The notes beneath the pieces are model-generated. The model was not told where the DNA came from, ran no database searches, and saw only the letters and a program-made list of their open reading frames with translations. A stretch of 64,000 bases of DNA from Ptiloglossa arizonensis (taxonomy: Eukaryota; Arthropoda; Insecta; Hymenoptera; Colletidae), in the NCBI RefSeq assembly GCF_051014685.1, contig NW_027478710.1:496001-560000 (forward strand), written 5' to 3'. The position numbers and the translations under genes were made by a program. This document shows, one piece after another, positions 13,628 to 26,542 of the stretch (position 1 is the stretch's first letter; each line of letters begins with the position of its first letter).

Positions 13628-15043
13628 AATTTTCGCAAGTCTGATACTCGAAACCAATAACTACTATGGCCTAGGGGAAAAGTACACACACCATTGTAAT
13701 CGGGCGAGTTTCTACTTTCAGATTCAACCGGAATTTCTCGAGTTCGTCAATCCGTTCGCGAGATATAGGAGTTTGAAGTTAAGGAATGGTTGAGAAACCA
13801 TCAAAATTTTCGCTGATTTGATACTCGAAACCAATAACTGGAATAGCCTAGGGGAAAAGTACACACACCATTGTAATCCGGCGAGTTTCTACTTTCCGAT
13901 GCAACAGGAATTTCTCGAGTTCGTCAATCCGTTCGCGAGATATGGGAGTTTGAAGTTAAGGAACGCCTGAGCAACCATCAAAATTTTCGCAAGTCTGATA
14001 CTCGAAACCAATAACCACTAAGGTCTAGGGGAAAAGTGCACATACCCTTGTAATCGGGCGAGTTTCTACTTTCAGATGCAACAGGAATTTCTCGAGTTCG
14101 TGAATCCGTTCGCGAGATATGGGAGTTTGAAGTTAAGGAACGCTTGAGCAACCATCAAAATTTTCGCAAGTCTGATACTCGAAACCAATAACTGCAATGG
14201 CCTAGGGGAAAAGTACACACACCATTGAAATCGGGCGAGATTCTACTTTCAGATGCAACTGGAATTTCTCGAGTTCGTCAATCCCTTCGCGAGATATGGG
14301 AGTTCGAAGTTAAGGAACGCTTGAGCAACCATCAAAATTTTCGCAAGTCTGATACCCGAAACCAATAACTACTATGGCCTAGGGGAAAAGTACACTCTCC
14401 ATTGTGATCGGGCGAGTTTCTACTTTCAGCTTCGACAGGAATTTCTCGAGTTCGTCAATCCGTTCGCGAGATATGGGAGTTTGAAGTTAAGGAATGGTTG
14501 AGAAACCATCAAAATTTTCGCTGATTTGATACTTGAAACCAATAACTACTATGGCCTAGGGGAAAAGTACACACACCATTGTAATCGGGCGAGTTTCTAC
14601 TTTCAGATTCAACAGGAATTTCTCGAGTTCGTCAATCCGTTCGCGAGATATGGGAGTTTGAAGTTAAGGAATGGTTGAGAAACCATCAAAATTTTCGCTG
14701 ATTTGATACTCGAAACCAATAACTGGAATGGCCTAGGGGAAAAGTACACACACCATTGTAATCCGGCGAGTTTCTACTTTCCGATGCAACAGGAATTTCT
14801 CGAGTTCGTCAATCCGTTCGCGAGATATGGGAGTTTGAAGTTAAGGAACGCTTGAGCAACCATCAAAATTTTCGCAAGTCTGATACTCGAAACCAATAAC
14901 TGCAATGGCCTAGGGGAAAAGTAAACACACCATTGAAATCGGGCGAGATTCTACTTTCAGATTCAACAGGAATTTCTCGAGTTCGTCAATCCGTTCGCGA
15001 GATATGGGAGTTTGAAGTTAAGGAATGGTTGAGAAACCATCAA
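13628..15043 (+). repeat. 16-monomer HOR, second copy (partial, 8 monomers)
   Basis: Follows the preceding block at +2832 bp from the TTCAACCGG / ATATAGGAG monomer through the GTAAACACACC monomer at 14923. It then departs: the next unit has TTTCATATTCAACAGG rather than the GGATCC unit. From 15044 the array instead matches the segment that begins at 11681, at +3363 bp. The second duplication therefore overlaps the first. Confidence 0.83.
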
Positions 15044-18000
15044 AATTTTCGCTGATTTGATACTCGAAACCAATAACTGGAATGGCCTAGGGGAAAAGTA
15101 CACACACCATTGTAATCGGGCGAGTTTCTACTTTCATATTCAACAGGAATTTCTCGAGTTCGTCAATCCGTTCGCGAGATATGGGAGTTTGAAGTTAAGG
15201 AATGGTTGAGAAACCATCAAAATTTTCGCTGATTTGATACTCGAAACCAATAACTGGAATGGCCTAGGGGAAAAGTACACACACCATTGTAATCCGGCGA
15301 GTTTCTACTTTCCGATGCAACAGGAATTTCTCGAGTTCGTCAATCCGTTCGCGAGATATGGGAGTTTGAAGTTAAGGAACGCTTGAGCAACCATCAAAAT
15401 TTTCGCAAGTCTGATACTCGAAACCTATAACTGCAATGGCCTAGGGGAAAAGTAAACACACCATTGAAATCGGGCGAGATCCTACTTTCAGATTCAACAG
15501 GAATTTCTCGAGTTCGTCAATCCGTTCGCGAGATATGGGAGTTTGAAGTTAAGGAATGGTTGAGAAACCATCAAATTTTCGCTGATTTGATACTCGAAAC
15601 CAATAACTGGAATGGCCTAGGGGAAAAGTACACACACCATTGAAATCGGGCGAGATTCTACTTTCAGAATGCAACAGGAATTTCTCGAGTTCGTCAATCC
15701 GTTTGCGAGATATGGGAGTTTGAAATTAAGGAATGGTTGAGGATCCATCAAAATTTTCGCAAGTCTGATACCGAAACCAACAACTACAATGGCCTAGAGG
15801 AAAAGTACACACACCATTGTAATCGGGCGAGATTCTACTTTCAGATGCAACTGGAATTTCTCGAGTTCGTCAATCCGTTTGCGAGATATGGGAGTTTTGA
15901 AGTTAAGGAATGGTTGAGAAACCATCAAAATTTTCGCTGATTTGATACTCGAAACCAATAACTGGAATGGCCTAGGGGAAAAGTAAACACACCATTGAAA
16001 TCGGGCGAGATTCTACTTTCAGATTCAACAGGAATTTCTCGAGTTCGTCAATCCGTTCGCGAGATATGGGAGTTTGAAGTTAAGGAATGGTTGAGAAACC
16101 ATCAAAATTTTCGCTGATTTGATACTCGAAACCAATAACTGCAATGGCCTAGGGGAAAAGTATACACACCATTGAAATCGGGCGAGATTCTACTTTCAGA
16201 TGCAACTGGAATTTCTCGAGTTCGTCAATCCCTTCGCAAGATATGGGAGTTGAAGTTAAGGAACGCTTGAGCAAGCATCAAAATTTTCGCAAGTCTGATA
16301 CTCGAAACCAATAACTGCTATGGCCTAGGGGAAAAGTACACACACCATTGAAATCGGGCGAGATTCTACTTTCAGATGCAACTGGAATTTCTCGAGTTCG
16401 TCAATCCGTTCGCGAGATATGGGAGTTTGAAGTTAAGGAACGCTTGAGCAACCATCAAAATTTCGCAAGTCTGATACTCGAAACCAATAACTACTATGGC
16501 CTAGGGGAAAAGTACACACACCATTGTAATCGGCGAGTTTCTCCTTTCAGATGCAACAGGAATTTCTCGAGTTCGTCAATCCGTTCGCGAGATATGGGAG
16601 TTTGAAGTTAAGGAACGCTTGAGCAACCATCAAAATTTTCGCAAGTCTGATAACTCGAAACCCAATAACTACTATGGCCTAGGGGAAAAGTACACACACC
16701 ATTGTTATCGGGTGGGTTTCTACTTTCAGATGCAACAGGAACTTCTCGAGTTCGTCAATCCGTTCGCGAGATATGGAGTTTGATGTTAAGGAACGCTTGA
16801 CCAACCATCAAAATTTCGCAAGTCTGATACTCGAAACCAATAACTGCAATGGCCTAGGGGAAAAGTACACACACCATTGAAATCGGGCGAGATTCTACTT
16901 TCAGATGCAACTGGAATTTCTCGAGTTCGTCAATCCCTTCGCGAGATATGGGAGTTCGAAGTTAAGGAACGCTTGAGCAACCATCAAAATTTTCGCAAGT
17001 CTGATACTCGAAACCAATAACTACTATGGCCTAGGGAAAAGTACACACACCATTGTAATCGGGCGAGTTTCTACTTTCAGATTCAACCGGAATTTCTCGA
17101 GTTCGTCAATCCGTTCGCGAGATATAGGAGTTTGAAGTTAAGGAGTGGTTGAGAAACCATCAAAATTTTCGCTGATTTGATACTCGAAACCAATAACTGG
17201 AATAGCCTAGGGGAAAGTACACACACCATTGTAATCCGGCGAGTTTCTACTTTCCGATGCAACAGGAATTTCTCGAGTCGTCAATCCGTTCGCGAGATAT
17301 GGGAGTTTGAAGTTAAGGAACGCTTGAGCAACCATCAAAATTTTCGCAAGTCTGATACTCGAAACCAATAACCACTAAGGTCTAGGGGAAAAGTGCACAC
17401 ACCCTTGTAATCGGGCGAGTTTCTACTTTCAGATGCAACAGGAATTTCTCGAGTTCGTGGAATCCGTTCGCGAGATATGGGAGTTTGAAGTTAAGGAACG
17501 CTTGAGCAACCATCAAAATTTTCGCAAGTCTGATACTCGAAACCAATAACTGCAATGGCCTAGGGGAAAAGTACACACACCATTGAAATCGGGCGAGATT
17601 CTACTTTCAGATGCAACTGGAATTTCTCGAGTTCGTCAATCCCTTCGCGAGATATGGGAGTTCGAAGTAAGGAACGCTTGAGCAACCATCAAAATTTTCG
17701 CAAGTCTGATACCCGAAACCATAACTACTATGGCCTAGGGGAAAAGTACACTCTCCATTGTGATCGGGCGAGTTTCTACTTTTCAGCTTCGACAGGAATT
17801 TCTCGAGTTCGTCAATCCGTTCGCGAGATATGGGAGTTTGAAGTTAAGGAATGGTTGAGAAACCATCAAAATTTTCGCTGATTTGATACTTGAAACCAAT
17901 AACTACTATGGCCTAGGGGAAAAGTACACACACATTGTAAATCGGGCGAGTTTCTACTTTCAGATTCAACAGGAATTTCTCGAGTTCGTCAATCCGTTCG

Positions 18001-18220
18001 CGAGATATGGGAGTTTGAAGTTAAGGAATGGTTGAGAAACCATCAAAATTTTCGCTGATTTGATACTCGAAACCAATAACTGGAATGGCCTAGGGGAAAA
18101 GTACACACACCATTGTAATCCGGCGAGTTTCTACTTTCCGATGCAACAGGAATTCCTCGAGTTCGTCAATCCGTTCGCGAGATATGGGAGTTTGAAGTTA
18201 AGGAACGCTTGAGCAACCAT
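15044..18220 (+). repeat. 19-monomer HOR copy (3363-bp offset), indel-laden
   Basis: Matches 11681 onward at 19 x 177 bp. Examples are the rare GAGATCCTACTTTC unit (AAACAC at 12091 and 15454) and GTATACACACC (12797 and 16160). From 15573 onward almost every monomer has 1-bp insertions or deletions that its partner lacks, yet the substitution markers are the same. The order of monomers is therefore believable, while the base-level sequence is doubtful. Confidence 0.85.
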
Positions 18221-19905
18221 CAAATTTTCGCAAGTCTGATACTCGAAACCAATAACTGCAATGGCCTAGGGGAAAAGTAAACACACCATTGAAATCGGGC
18301 GAGATTCTACTTTCAGATTCAACAGGAATTTCTCGAGTTCGTCAATCCGTTCGCGAGATATGGGAGTTTGAAGTTAAGGAATGGTTGAGAAACCATCAAA
18401 ATTTTCGCTGATTGATACTCGAAACCAATAACTGGAATGGCCTAGGGGAAAAGTACACACACCATTGAAATCGGGCGAGATTCTACTTTCAGATGCAACA
18501 GGAATTTCTCGAGTTCGTCAATCCGTTTGCGAGATATGGGAGTTTGAAATTAAGGAATGGTTGAGGATCCATCAAAATTTTCGCAAGTCTGATACCCGAA
18601 ACCAACAACTACAATGGCCTAGGGGAAAAGTACACACACCATTGTAATCGGGCGAGATTCTACTTTCAGATGCAACTGGAATTTCTCGAGTTCGTCAATC
18701 CGTTTGCGAGATATGGGAGTTTGAAGTTAAGGAATGGTTGAGAAACCATCAAAATTTTCGCTGATTTGATACTCGAAACCAATAACTGGAAATGGCCTAG
18801 GGGAAAAGTAAACACACCATGAAATCGGGCGAGATTCTACTTTCAGATTCAACAGGAATTTCTCGAGTTCGTCAATCCGTTCGCGAGATATGGGAGTTTG
18901 AAGTTAAGGAATGGTGAGAAACCATCAAAATTTTCGCTGATTTGATACTCGAAACCAATAACTGCAATGGCCTAGGGAAAAGTATACACACCATTGAAAT
19001 CGGGCGAGATTCTACTTTCAGATGCAACTGGAATTTCTCGAGTTCGTCAATCCACTTCGCAAGATATGGAGTTTGAGTTAAGGAACGCTTGAGCAAGCAT
19101 CAAAATTTTCGCAAGTCTGATACTCGAAACCAATAACTGCTATGGCCTAGGGGAAAAGTACACACACCATTGAAATCGGGCGAGATTCTACTTTCAGATG
19201 CAACTGGAATTTCTCGAGTTCGTCAATCCGTTCGCGAGATTATGGGAGTTTGAAGTTAAGGAACGCTTGAGCAACCATCAAAATTTTCGCAAGTCTGATA
19301 CTCGAAACCAATAACTACTATGGCCTAGGGGAAAAGTACACACACCATTGTAATCGGGCGAGTTTCTCCTTTCAGATGCAACAGGAATTCTCGAGTTCGT
19401 CAATCCGTTCGCGAGATATGGGAGTTTGAAGTTAAGGAACGCTTGAGCAACCATCAAAATTTTCGCAAGTCTGATACTCGAAACCAATAACTACTATGGC
19501 CTAGGGGAAAAGTACACACACCATTGTTATCGGGTGGGTTTCTACTTTCAGATGCAACAGGAACTTCTCGAGTTCGTCAATCCGTTCGCGAGAATATGGG
19601 AGTTTGAAGTTAAGTAACGCTTTGAGCAACCATCAAAATTTTCGCTGATTTGATACTCGAAACCAATAACTGGAATGGCCTAGGGGAAAAGTACACACAC
19701 CATTGTAATCCGGCGAGTTTCTACTTTCCGATGCAACAGGAATTTCTCGAGTTCGTCAATCCGTTCGCGAGATATGGGAAGTTTTGAAGTTAAGGAATCG
19801 CTTGAGCAACCATCAAAATTTTCGCAAGTCTGATACTCGAAACCAATAACTGCAATGGCCTAGGGGAAAAGTAAACACACCATTGAAATCGGGCGAGATT
19901 CTACT
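15573..19905. other. Indel-dense island, probable low-quality consensus
   Basis: I count 37 single-base indels: 21 deletions and 16 insertions. Deletions lie near 15573, 15768, 16250, 16461, 16532, 16775, 16812, 17034, 17213, 17277, 17668, 17720, 17933, 18223, 18412, 18819, 18914, 18976, 19069, 19075 and 19387. Insertions lie near 15668, 15895, 16653, 16661, 17459, 17780, 17939, 18789, 19053, 19240, 19594, 19621, 19779, 19784, 19796 and 19905. Their net of -5 accounts exactly for the phase shift between homologous monomers at 12278 and 20061, and the running total of -8 fits the copy at 18465. Many fall in homopolymers, as expected of uncorrected long-read sequence. Only eight other indel events were found in the remaining 59.7 kb. 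Confidence 0.9.
18221..19814 (+). repeat. 9-monomer HOR, copy C1
   Basis: The order is GTAAACACACC unit, GGATCC unit, CAACTGG unit, a second GTAAACACACC unit, GTATACACACC unit, then CAACTGG, GTTTCTCC and GTTATCGGGTGGG units, followed by a GTAATCCGG unit. It repeats in C2 at 1594 bp (AAACAC at 18279 and 19873), which is 9 x 177 plus the net +1 of local indels. The copy lies entirely within the indel-dense island, so its base-level differences from C2 should not be read as evolution. Boundaries are approximate. Confidence 0.8.
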
Positions 19906-21407
19906 TTTCAGATTCAACAGGAATTTCTCGAGTTCGTCAATCCGTTCGCGAGATATGGGAGTTTGAAGTTAAGGAATGGTTGAGAAACCATCAAAATTTT
20001 CGCTGATTTGATACTCGAAACCAATAACTGGAATGGCCTAGGGGAAAAGTACACACACCATTGAAATCGGGCGAGATTCTACTTTCAGATGCAACAGGAA
20101 TTTCTCGAGTTCGTCAATCCGTTTGCGAGATATGGGAGTTTGAAATTAAGGAATGGTTGAGGATCCATCAAAATTTTCGCAAGTCTGATACCCGAAACCA
20201 ACAACTACAATGGCCTAGGGGAAAAGTACACACACCATTGTAATCGGGCGAGATTCTACTTTCAGATGCAACTGGAATTTCTCGAGTTCGTCAATCCGTT
20301 TGCGAGATATGGGAGTTTGAAGTTAAGGAATGGTTGAGAAACCATCAAAATTTTCGCTGATTTGATACTCGAAACCAATAACTGGAATGGCCTAGGGGAA
20401 AAGTAAACACACCATTGAAATCGGGCGAGATTCTACTTTCAGATTCAACAGGAATTTCTCGAGTTCGTCAATCCGTTCGCGAGATATGGGAGTTTGAAGT
20501 TAAGGAATGGTTGAGAAACCATCAAAATTTTCGCTGATTTGATACTCGAAACCAATAACTGCAATGGCCTAGGGGAAAAGTATACACACCATTGAAATCG
20601 GGCGAGATTCTACTTTCAGATGCAACTGGAATTTCTCGAGTTCGTCAATCCCTTCGCAAGATATGGGAGTTTGAAGTTAAGGAACGCTTGAGCAAGCATC
20701 AAAATTTTCGCAAGTCTGATACTCGAAACCAATAACTGCTATGGCCTAGGGGAAAAGTACACACACCATTGAAATCGGGCGAGATTCTACTTTCAGATGC
20801 AACTGGAATTTCTCGAGTTCGTCAATCCGTTCGCGAGATATGGGAGTTTGAAGTTAAGGAACGCTTGAGCAACCATCAAAATTTTCGCAAGTCTGATACT
20901 CGAAACCAATAACTACTATGGCCTAGGGGAAAAGTACACACACCATTGTAATCGGGCGAGTTTCTCCTTTCAGATGCAACAGGAATTTCTCGAGTTCGTC
21001 AATCCGTTCGCGAGATATGGGAGTTTGAAGTTAAGGAACGCTTGAGCAACCATCAAAATTTTCGCAAGTCTGATACTCGAAACCAATAACTACTATGGCC
21101 TAGGGGAAAAGTACACACACCATTGTTATCGGGTGGGTTTCTACTTTCAGATGCAACAGGAACTTCTCGAGTTCGTCAATCCGTTCGCGAGATATGGGAG
21201 TTTGAAGTTAAGTAACGCTTGAGCAACCATCAAAATTTTCGCAAGTCTGATACCCGAAACCAATACTACTATGGCCTAGGGGAAAAGTACACACACCATT
21301 GTAATCGGGCGAGTTTCTACTTTCAGCTTCGACAGGAATTTCTCGAGTTCGTCAATCCGTTCGCGAGATATGGGAGTTTGAAGTTAAGGAATGGTTGAGA
21401 AACCATC
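19815..21407 (+). repeat. 9-monomer HOR, copy C2
   Basis: Same monomer order as C1 but clean after 19905. Markers are GGATCC at 20161, the second GTAAACACACC unit near 20404, GTATAC at 20580, GTTTCTCC near 20957 and TGTTATCGGGTGGG near 21125. One isolated 1-bp deletion lies near 21265 (ACCAATACTAC instead of ACCAATAACTAC). The block and the monomers after it (GATAATCG, TACTCTCAG) recur at 28.5-30.0 kb, where one monomer is missing. Confidence 0.82.
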
Positions 21408-24241
21408 AAAATTTTCGCTGATTTGATAATCGAAACCAATAATTGGAATGGCCTAGGGGAAAAGTACACACACCGTTGTAATCCGGCGAGTTTCTACTCT
21501 CAGATGCAACAGAAATTTCTCGAGTTCGTCAATCCGTTCGCGAGATACGGGAGTTTGGAGTTAAGGAACGCTTGAGAAACCATCAAAATTTTCGCAAGTC
21601 TGATACTCGAAACCAATAACTACTATGGCCTAGGGGAAAAGTACACACACCATTGTTATCGGGTGGGTTTCTACTTTCAGATGCAATAGGAATTTCTCGA
21701 GTTCGTCAATCCGTTCGCGAGATATGGGAGTTTGAAGTTAAGGAACGCTTGAGCAACCATCAAAATTTTCGCAAGTCTGATACCCGAAACCAATAACTAC
21801 TATGGCCTAGGGGAAAAGTACACACACCATTGTAATCGGGCGAGTTTCTACTTTCATATTCAACAGGAACTTCTCGAGTTCGTCAATCCGTGCGCGAGAT
21901 ATGGGAGTTTGAAGTTAAGGAATGGTTGAGCAACCATCAAAATTTTCGCAAGTCTGATACTCGAAACCAATAACTGCAATGGCCTAGGGGAAAAGTGCAC
22001 ACACCCTTGTAATCGGGCGAGTTTCTACTTTCAGATGCAACAGGAATATCTCGAGTTCGTGAATCCGTTCGCGAGATATGGGAGCTTGAAGTTAAGGAAC
22101 GCTTGAGCAACCATCAAAATTTTCGCAAGTCTGATACTCGAAACCAATAACTGCAATGGCCTAGGGGAAAAGTACACACACCATTGTTATCGGGTGGGTT
22201 TCTACTTTCAGATGCAACAGGAATTTCTTGAGTTCGTCAATCCGTTCGCGAGATATGGGAGTTTGAAGTTAAGGAACGCTTGAGCAACCATCAAAATTTT
22301 CGCAAGTCTGATACCCGAAACCAATAACTACTATGGCCTAGGGGAAAAGTACACTCTCCATTGTGATCGGGCGAGTTTCTACTTTCAGCTTCGACAGGAA
22401 TTTCTCGAGTTCGTCAATCCGTTCGCGAGATATGGGAGTTTGAAGTTAAGGAATGGTTGAGAAACCATCAAAATTTTCGCTGATTTGATACTTGAAACCA
22501 ATAACTACTATGGCCTAGGGGAAAAGTACACACACCATTGTAATCGGGCGAGTTTCTACTTTCAGATTCAACCGGAATTTCTCGAGTTCGTCAATCCGTT
22601 CGCGAGATATAGGAGTTTGAAGTTAAGGAATGGTTGAGAAACCATCAAAATTTTCGCTGATTTGATACTCGAAACCAATAACTGGAATAGCCTAGGGGAA
22701 AAGTACACACACCATTGTAATCCGGCGAGTTTCTACTTTCCGATGCAACAGGAATTTCTCGAGTTCGTCAATCCGTTCGCGAGATATGGGAGTTTGAAGT
22801 TAAGGAACGCTTGAGCAAGCACCAAAATTTTCGCAAGTCTGATACTCGAAACCAATAACTGCTATGGCCTAGGGGAAAAGTACACGCACCATTGAAATCG
22901 GGCGAGATTCTACTTTCATATACAACTGGAATTTCTCGAGTTCGTCAATCCGTTCGCGAGATATGGGAGTTTGAAGTTAAGGAACGCTTGAGCAACCATC
23001 AAAATTTTCGCAAGTCTGATACCCGAAACCAATAACTACTATGGCCTAGGGGAAAAGTACACACACCATTGTAATCGGGCGAGTTTCTACTTTCATATTC
23101 AACAGGAACTTCTCGAGTTCGTCAATCCGTTTGCGAGATATGGGAGTTAGAATTTAAGGAACGCTTGATAAACCATCAAAATTTTCGCAAGTCTGATACT
23201 CGAAACCAATAACTGCAATGGCCTAGGGGAAAAGTACACACACCATTGAAATCGGGCGAGATTCTACTTTCGGATGCAACAGGAATTTCTCGAGTTCGTC
23301 AATCCGTTTGCGAGATATGGGAGTTTGAAATTAAGGAATGGTTGAGGATCCATCAAAATTTTCGCTGATTTGATACTTGAAACCAATAACTGGAATAGCC
23401 TAGGGGAAAAGTACACACACCATTGTAATCCGGCGAGTTTCTACTTTCCGATGCAACAGGAATTTCTCGAGTTCGTCAATCCGTTCGCGAGATATGGGAG
23501 TTTGAAGTTAAGGAACGCTTGAGCAACCATCAAAATTTTCGCAAGTCTGATACTCGAAACCAATAACCACTAAGGTCTAGGGGAAAAGTGCACACACCCT
23601 TGTAATCGGGCGAGTTTCTACTTTCAGATGCAACAGGAATTTCTCGAGTTCGTGAATCCGTTCGCGAGATATGGGAGCTTGAAGTTAAGGAACGCTTGAG
23701 CAACCATCAAAATTTTCGCAAGTCTGATACACGAAACCAATAACTGCAATGGCCTAGGGGAAAAGTACACACACCATTGTTATCGGGTGGGTTTCTACTT
23801 TCAGATGCAACAGGAATTTCTCGAGTTCGTCAATCCGTTCGCGAGATATGGGAGTTTGAAGTTAAGGAACGCTTGAGCAACCATCAAAATTTTCGCAAGT
23901 CTGATACCCGAAACCAATAACTACTATGGCCTAGGGGAAAAGTACACTCTCCATTGTGATCGGGCGAGTTTCTACTTTCAGCTTCGACAGGAATTTCTCG
24001 AGTTCGTCAATCCGTTCGCGAGATATGGGAGTTTGAAGTTAAGGAATGGTTGAGAAACCATCAAAATTTTCGCTGATTTGATACTTGAAACCAATAACTA
24101 CTATGGCCTAGGGGAAAAGTACACACACCATTGTAATCGGGCGAGTTTCTACTTTCAGATTCAACCGGAATTTCTCGAGTTCGTCAATCCGTTCGCGAGA
24201 TATAGGAGTTTGAAGTTAAGGAATGGTTGAGAAACCATCAA
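21408..24241 (+). repeat. Mosaic monomers with 9- and 14-monomer periods
   Basis: No single clean HOR. CACTCTCC units at 22352 and 23945 are 1593 bp apart (9 x 177). CAAGCACC units at 22813 and 25291, and CACTCTCC units at 22352 and 24830, are 2478 bp apart (14 x 177). GTTAGAATTTAAGG units at 23142 and 25797 are 2655 bp apart (15 x 177). The overlapping periods imply repeated unequal exchange of different lengths. The monomer near 21536 carries an exact minimal CENP-B-box match. Confidence 0.8.
21536..21552 (+). other. CENP-B-box-like site, exact minimal match
   Basis: GTTCGCGAGATACGGGA fits nTTCGnnnnAnnCGGGn at all nine defined positions. The usual monomer has GTTCGCGAGATATGGGA, one base off. 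Binding by any protein is unproven. Confidence 0.5.
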
Positions 24242-25126
24242 AATTTTCGCTGATTTGATACTCGAAACCAATAACTGGAATAGCCTAGGGGAAAAGTACA
24301 CACACCATTGTAATCCGGCGAGTTTCTACTTTCCGGTGCAACAGGAATTTCTCGAGTTCGACAATCCGTTCGCGAGATATGGGAGTTTGAAGTTAAGGAA
24401 CGCTTGAGCAACCATCAAAATTTTCGCAAGTCTGATACTCGAAACCAATAACTGCAATGGCCTAGGGGAAAAGTACACACACCATTGAAATCGGGCGAGA
24501 TTCTACTTTCAGATGCAACTGGAATTTCTCGAGTTCGTCAATCCCTTCGCGAGATATGGGAGTTCGAAGTTAAGGAACGCTTGAGCAACCATCAAAATTT
24601 TCGCAAGTCTGATACTCGAAACCAATAACTACTATGGCCTAGGGGAAAAGTACACACACCATTGTTCTCGGGTGGGTTTCTACTTTCAGATGCAACAGGA
24701 ATTTCTCGAGTTCGTCAATCCGTTCGCGAGATATGGGAGTTTGAAGTTAAGGAACGCTTGAGCAACCATCAAAATTTTCGCAAGTCTGATACCCGAAACC
24801 AATAACTACTATGGCCTAGGGGAAAAGTACACTCTCCATTGTGATCGGGCGAGTTTCTACTTTCAGCTTCGACAGGAATTTCTCGAGTTCGTCAATCCGT
24901 TCGCGAGATATGGGAGTTTGAAGTTAAGGAATGGTTGAGAAACCATCAAAATTTTCGCTGATTTGATACTTGAAACCAATAACTACTATGGCCTAGGGGA
25001 AAAGTACACACACCATTGTAATCGGGCGAGTTTATACTTTCAGATTCAACCGGAATTTCTCGAGTTCGTCAATCCGTTCGCGAGATATAGGAGTTTGAAG
25101 TTAAGGAATGGTTGAGAAACCATCAA
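24242..25126 (+). repeat. 5-monomer HOR type H, copy H1 (885 bp)
   Basis: Ordered units: (1) GGAATAGCC with AATCCGGCGAG and TTTCCGATG-type sequence, here TTTCCGGTG; (2) GCAATGG with GAAATCGGGCGAG and CAATCCCTTCGCG; (3) ACTACTATGG with GTTCTCGGGTGGG; (4) CACTCTCCATTGTGATC with CAGCTTCGACAGG; (5) ACTACTATGG with TTCAACCGG and ATATAGGAG. The same order appears in H2 and H3. H1 has private changes in units 1 and 3 (CTCGAGTTCGACAATCC, GTTCTCGGG). Confidence 0.86.
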
Positions 25127-26542
25127 AATTTTCGCTGATTTGATACTCGAAACCAATAACTGGAATAGCCTAGGGGAAAAGTACACACACCATTGTAATC
25201 CGGCGAGTTTCTACTTTCCGATGCAACAGGAATTTCTCGAGTTCGTCAATCCGTTCGCGAGATATGGGAGTTTGAAGTTAAGGAACGCTTGAGCAAGCAC
25301 CAAAATTTTCGCAAGTCTGATACTCGAAACCAATAACTGCTATGGCCTAGGGGAAAAGTACACGCACCATTGAAATCGGGCGAGATTCTACTTTCATATA
25401 CAACTGGAATTTCTCGAGTTCGTCAATCCGTTCGCGAGATATGGGAGTTTGAAGTTAAGGAACGCTTGAGCAACCATCAAAATTTTCGCAAGTCTGATAC
25501 TCGAAACCAATAACTACTATGGCCTAGGGGAAAAGTACACACACCACTGTTATCGGGTGGGTTTCTACTTTCAGATGCAACAGGAATTTCTCGAGTTCGT
25601 CAATCCGTTCGCGAGATATGGGAGTTTGAAGTTAAGGAACGCTTGAGCAACCATCAAAATTTTCGCAAGTCTGATACCCGAAACCAATAACTACTATGGC
25701 CTAGGGGAAAAGTACACACACCATTGTAATCGGGCGAGTTTCTACTTTCATATTCAACAGGAACTTCTCGAGTTCGTCAATCCGTTTGCGAGATATGGGA
25801 GTTAGAATTTAAGGAACGCTTGATAAACCATCAAAATTTTCGCAAGTCTGATACTCGAAACCAATAACTGCAATGGCCTAGGGGAAAAGTACACACACCA
25901 TTGAAATCGGGCGAGATTCTACTTTCGGATGCAACAGGAATTTCTCGAGTTCGTCAATCCGTTTGCGAGATATGGGAGTTTGAAATTAAGGAATGGTTGA
26001 GGATCCATCAAAATTTTCGCTGATTTGATACTTGAAACCAATAACTGGAATAGACTAGGGGAAAAGTACACACACCATTGTAATCCGGCGAGTTTCTACT
26101 TTCCGATGCAACAGGAATTTCTCGAGTTCGTCAATCCGTTCGCGAGATATGGGAGTTTGAAGTTAAGGAACGCTTGAGCAACCATCAAAATTTTCGCAAG
26201 TCTGATACTCGAAACCAATAACTGCAATGGCCTAGGGGAAAAGTACACACACCATTGAAATCGGGCGAGATTCTACTTTCGGATGCAACAGGAATTTCTC
26301 GAGTTCGTCAATCCGTTTGCGAGATATGGGAGTTTGAAATTAAGGAATGGTTGAGGATCCATCAAAATTTTCGCTGATTTGATACTTGAAACCAATAACT
26401 GGAATAGACTAGGGGAAAAGTACACACACCATTGTAATCGGGCGAGTTTCTACTTTCAGATTCAACCGGAATTTCTCGAGTTCGTCAATCCGTTCGCGAG
26501 ATATAGGAGTTTGAAATTAAGGAATGGTTGAGGATCCATCAA
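25127..26542 (+). repeat. Eight-monomer interval between H copies, with clustered GGATCC units
   Basis: Starts as another H unit 1 (GGAATAGCC), then switches to the CAAGCACC / CACGCACC units shared with 22.8 kb, then to GTTAGAATTTAAGG and GGATCC units. GGATCC occurs at 26001, 26355 and 26532, the last two exactly one monomer apart. A GAAATTAAGG / GGATCC tail is joined to an ATATAGGAG body at about 26510, a hybrid monomer that suggests a crossover or conversion event there. Confidence 0.78.

Noticed and set aside
16348..17881. Cluster of 64-85 codon frames on both strands (16348-16605, 17177-17371, 17382-17576, 17654-17881)
   Set aside because: All lie in or across the indel island, where 1-bp shifts splice different reading frames of the monomer together. 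The clean partner copies have no such frames.
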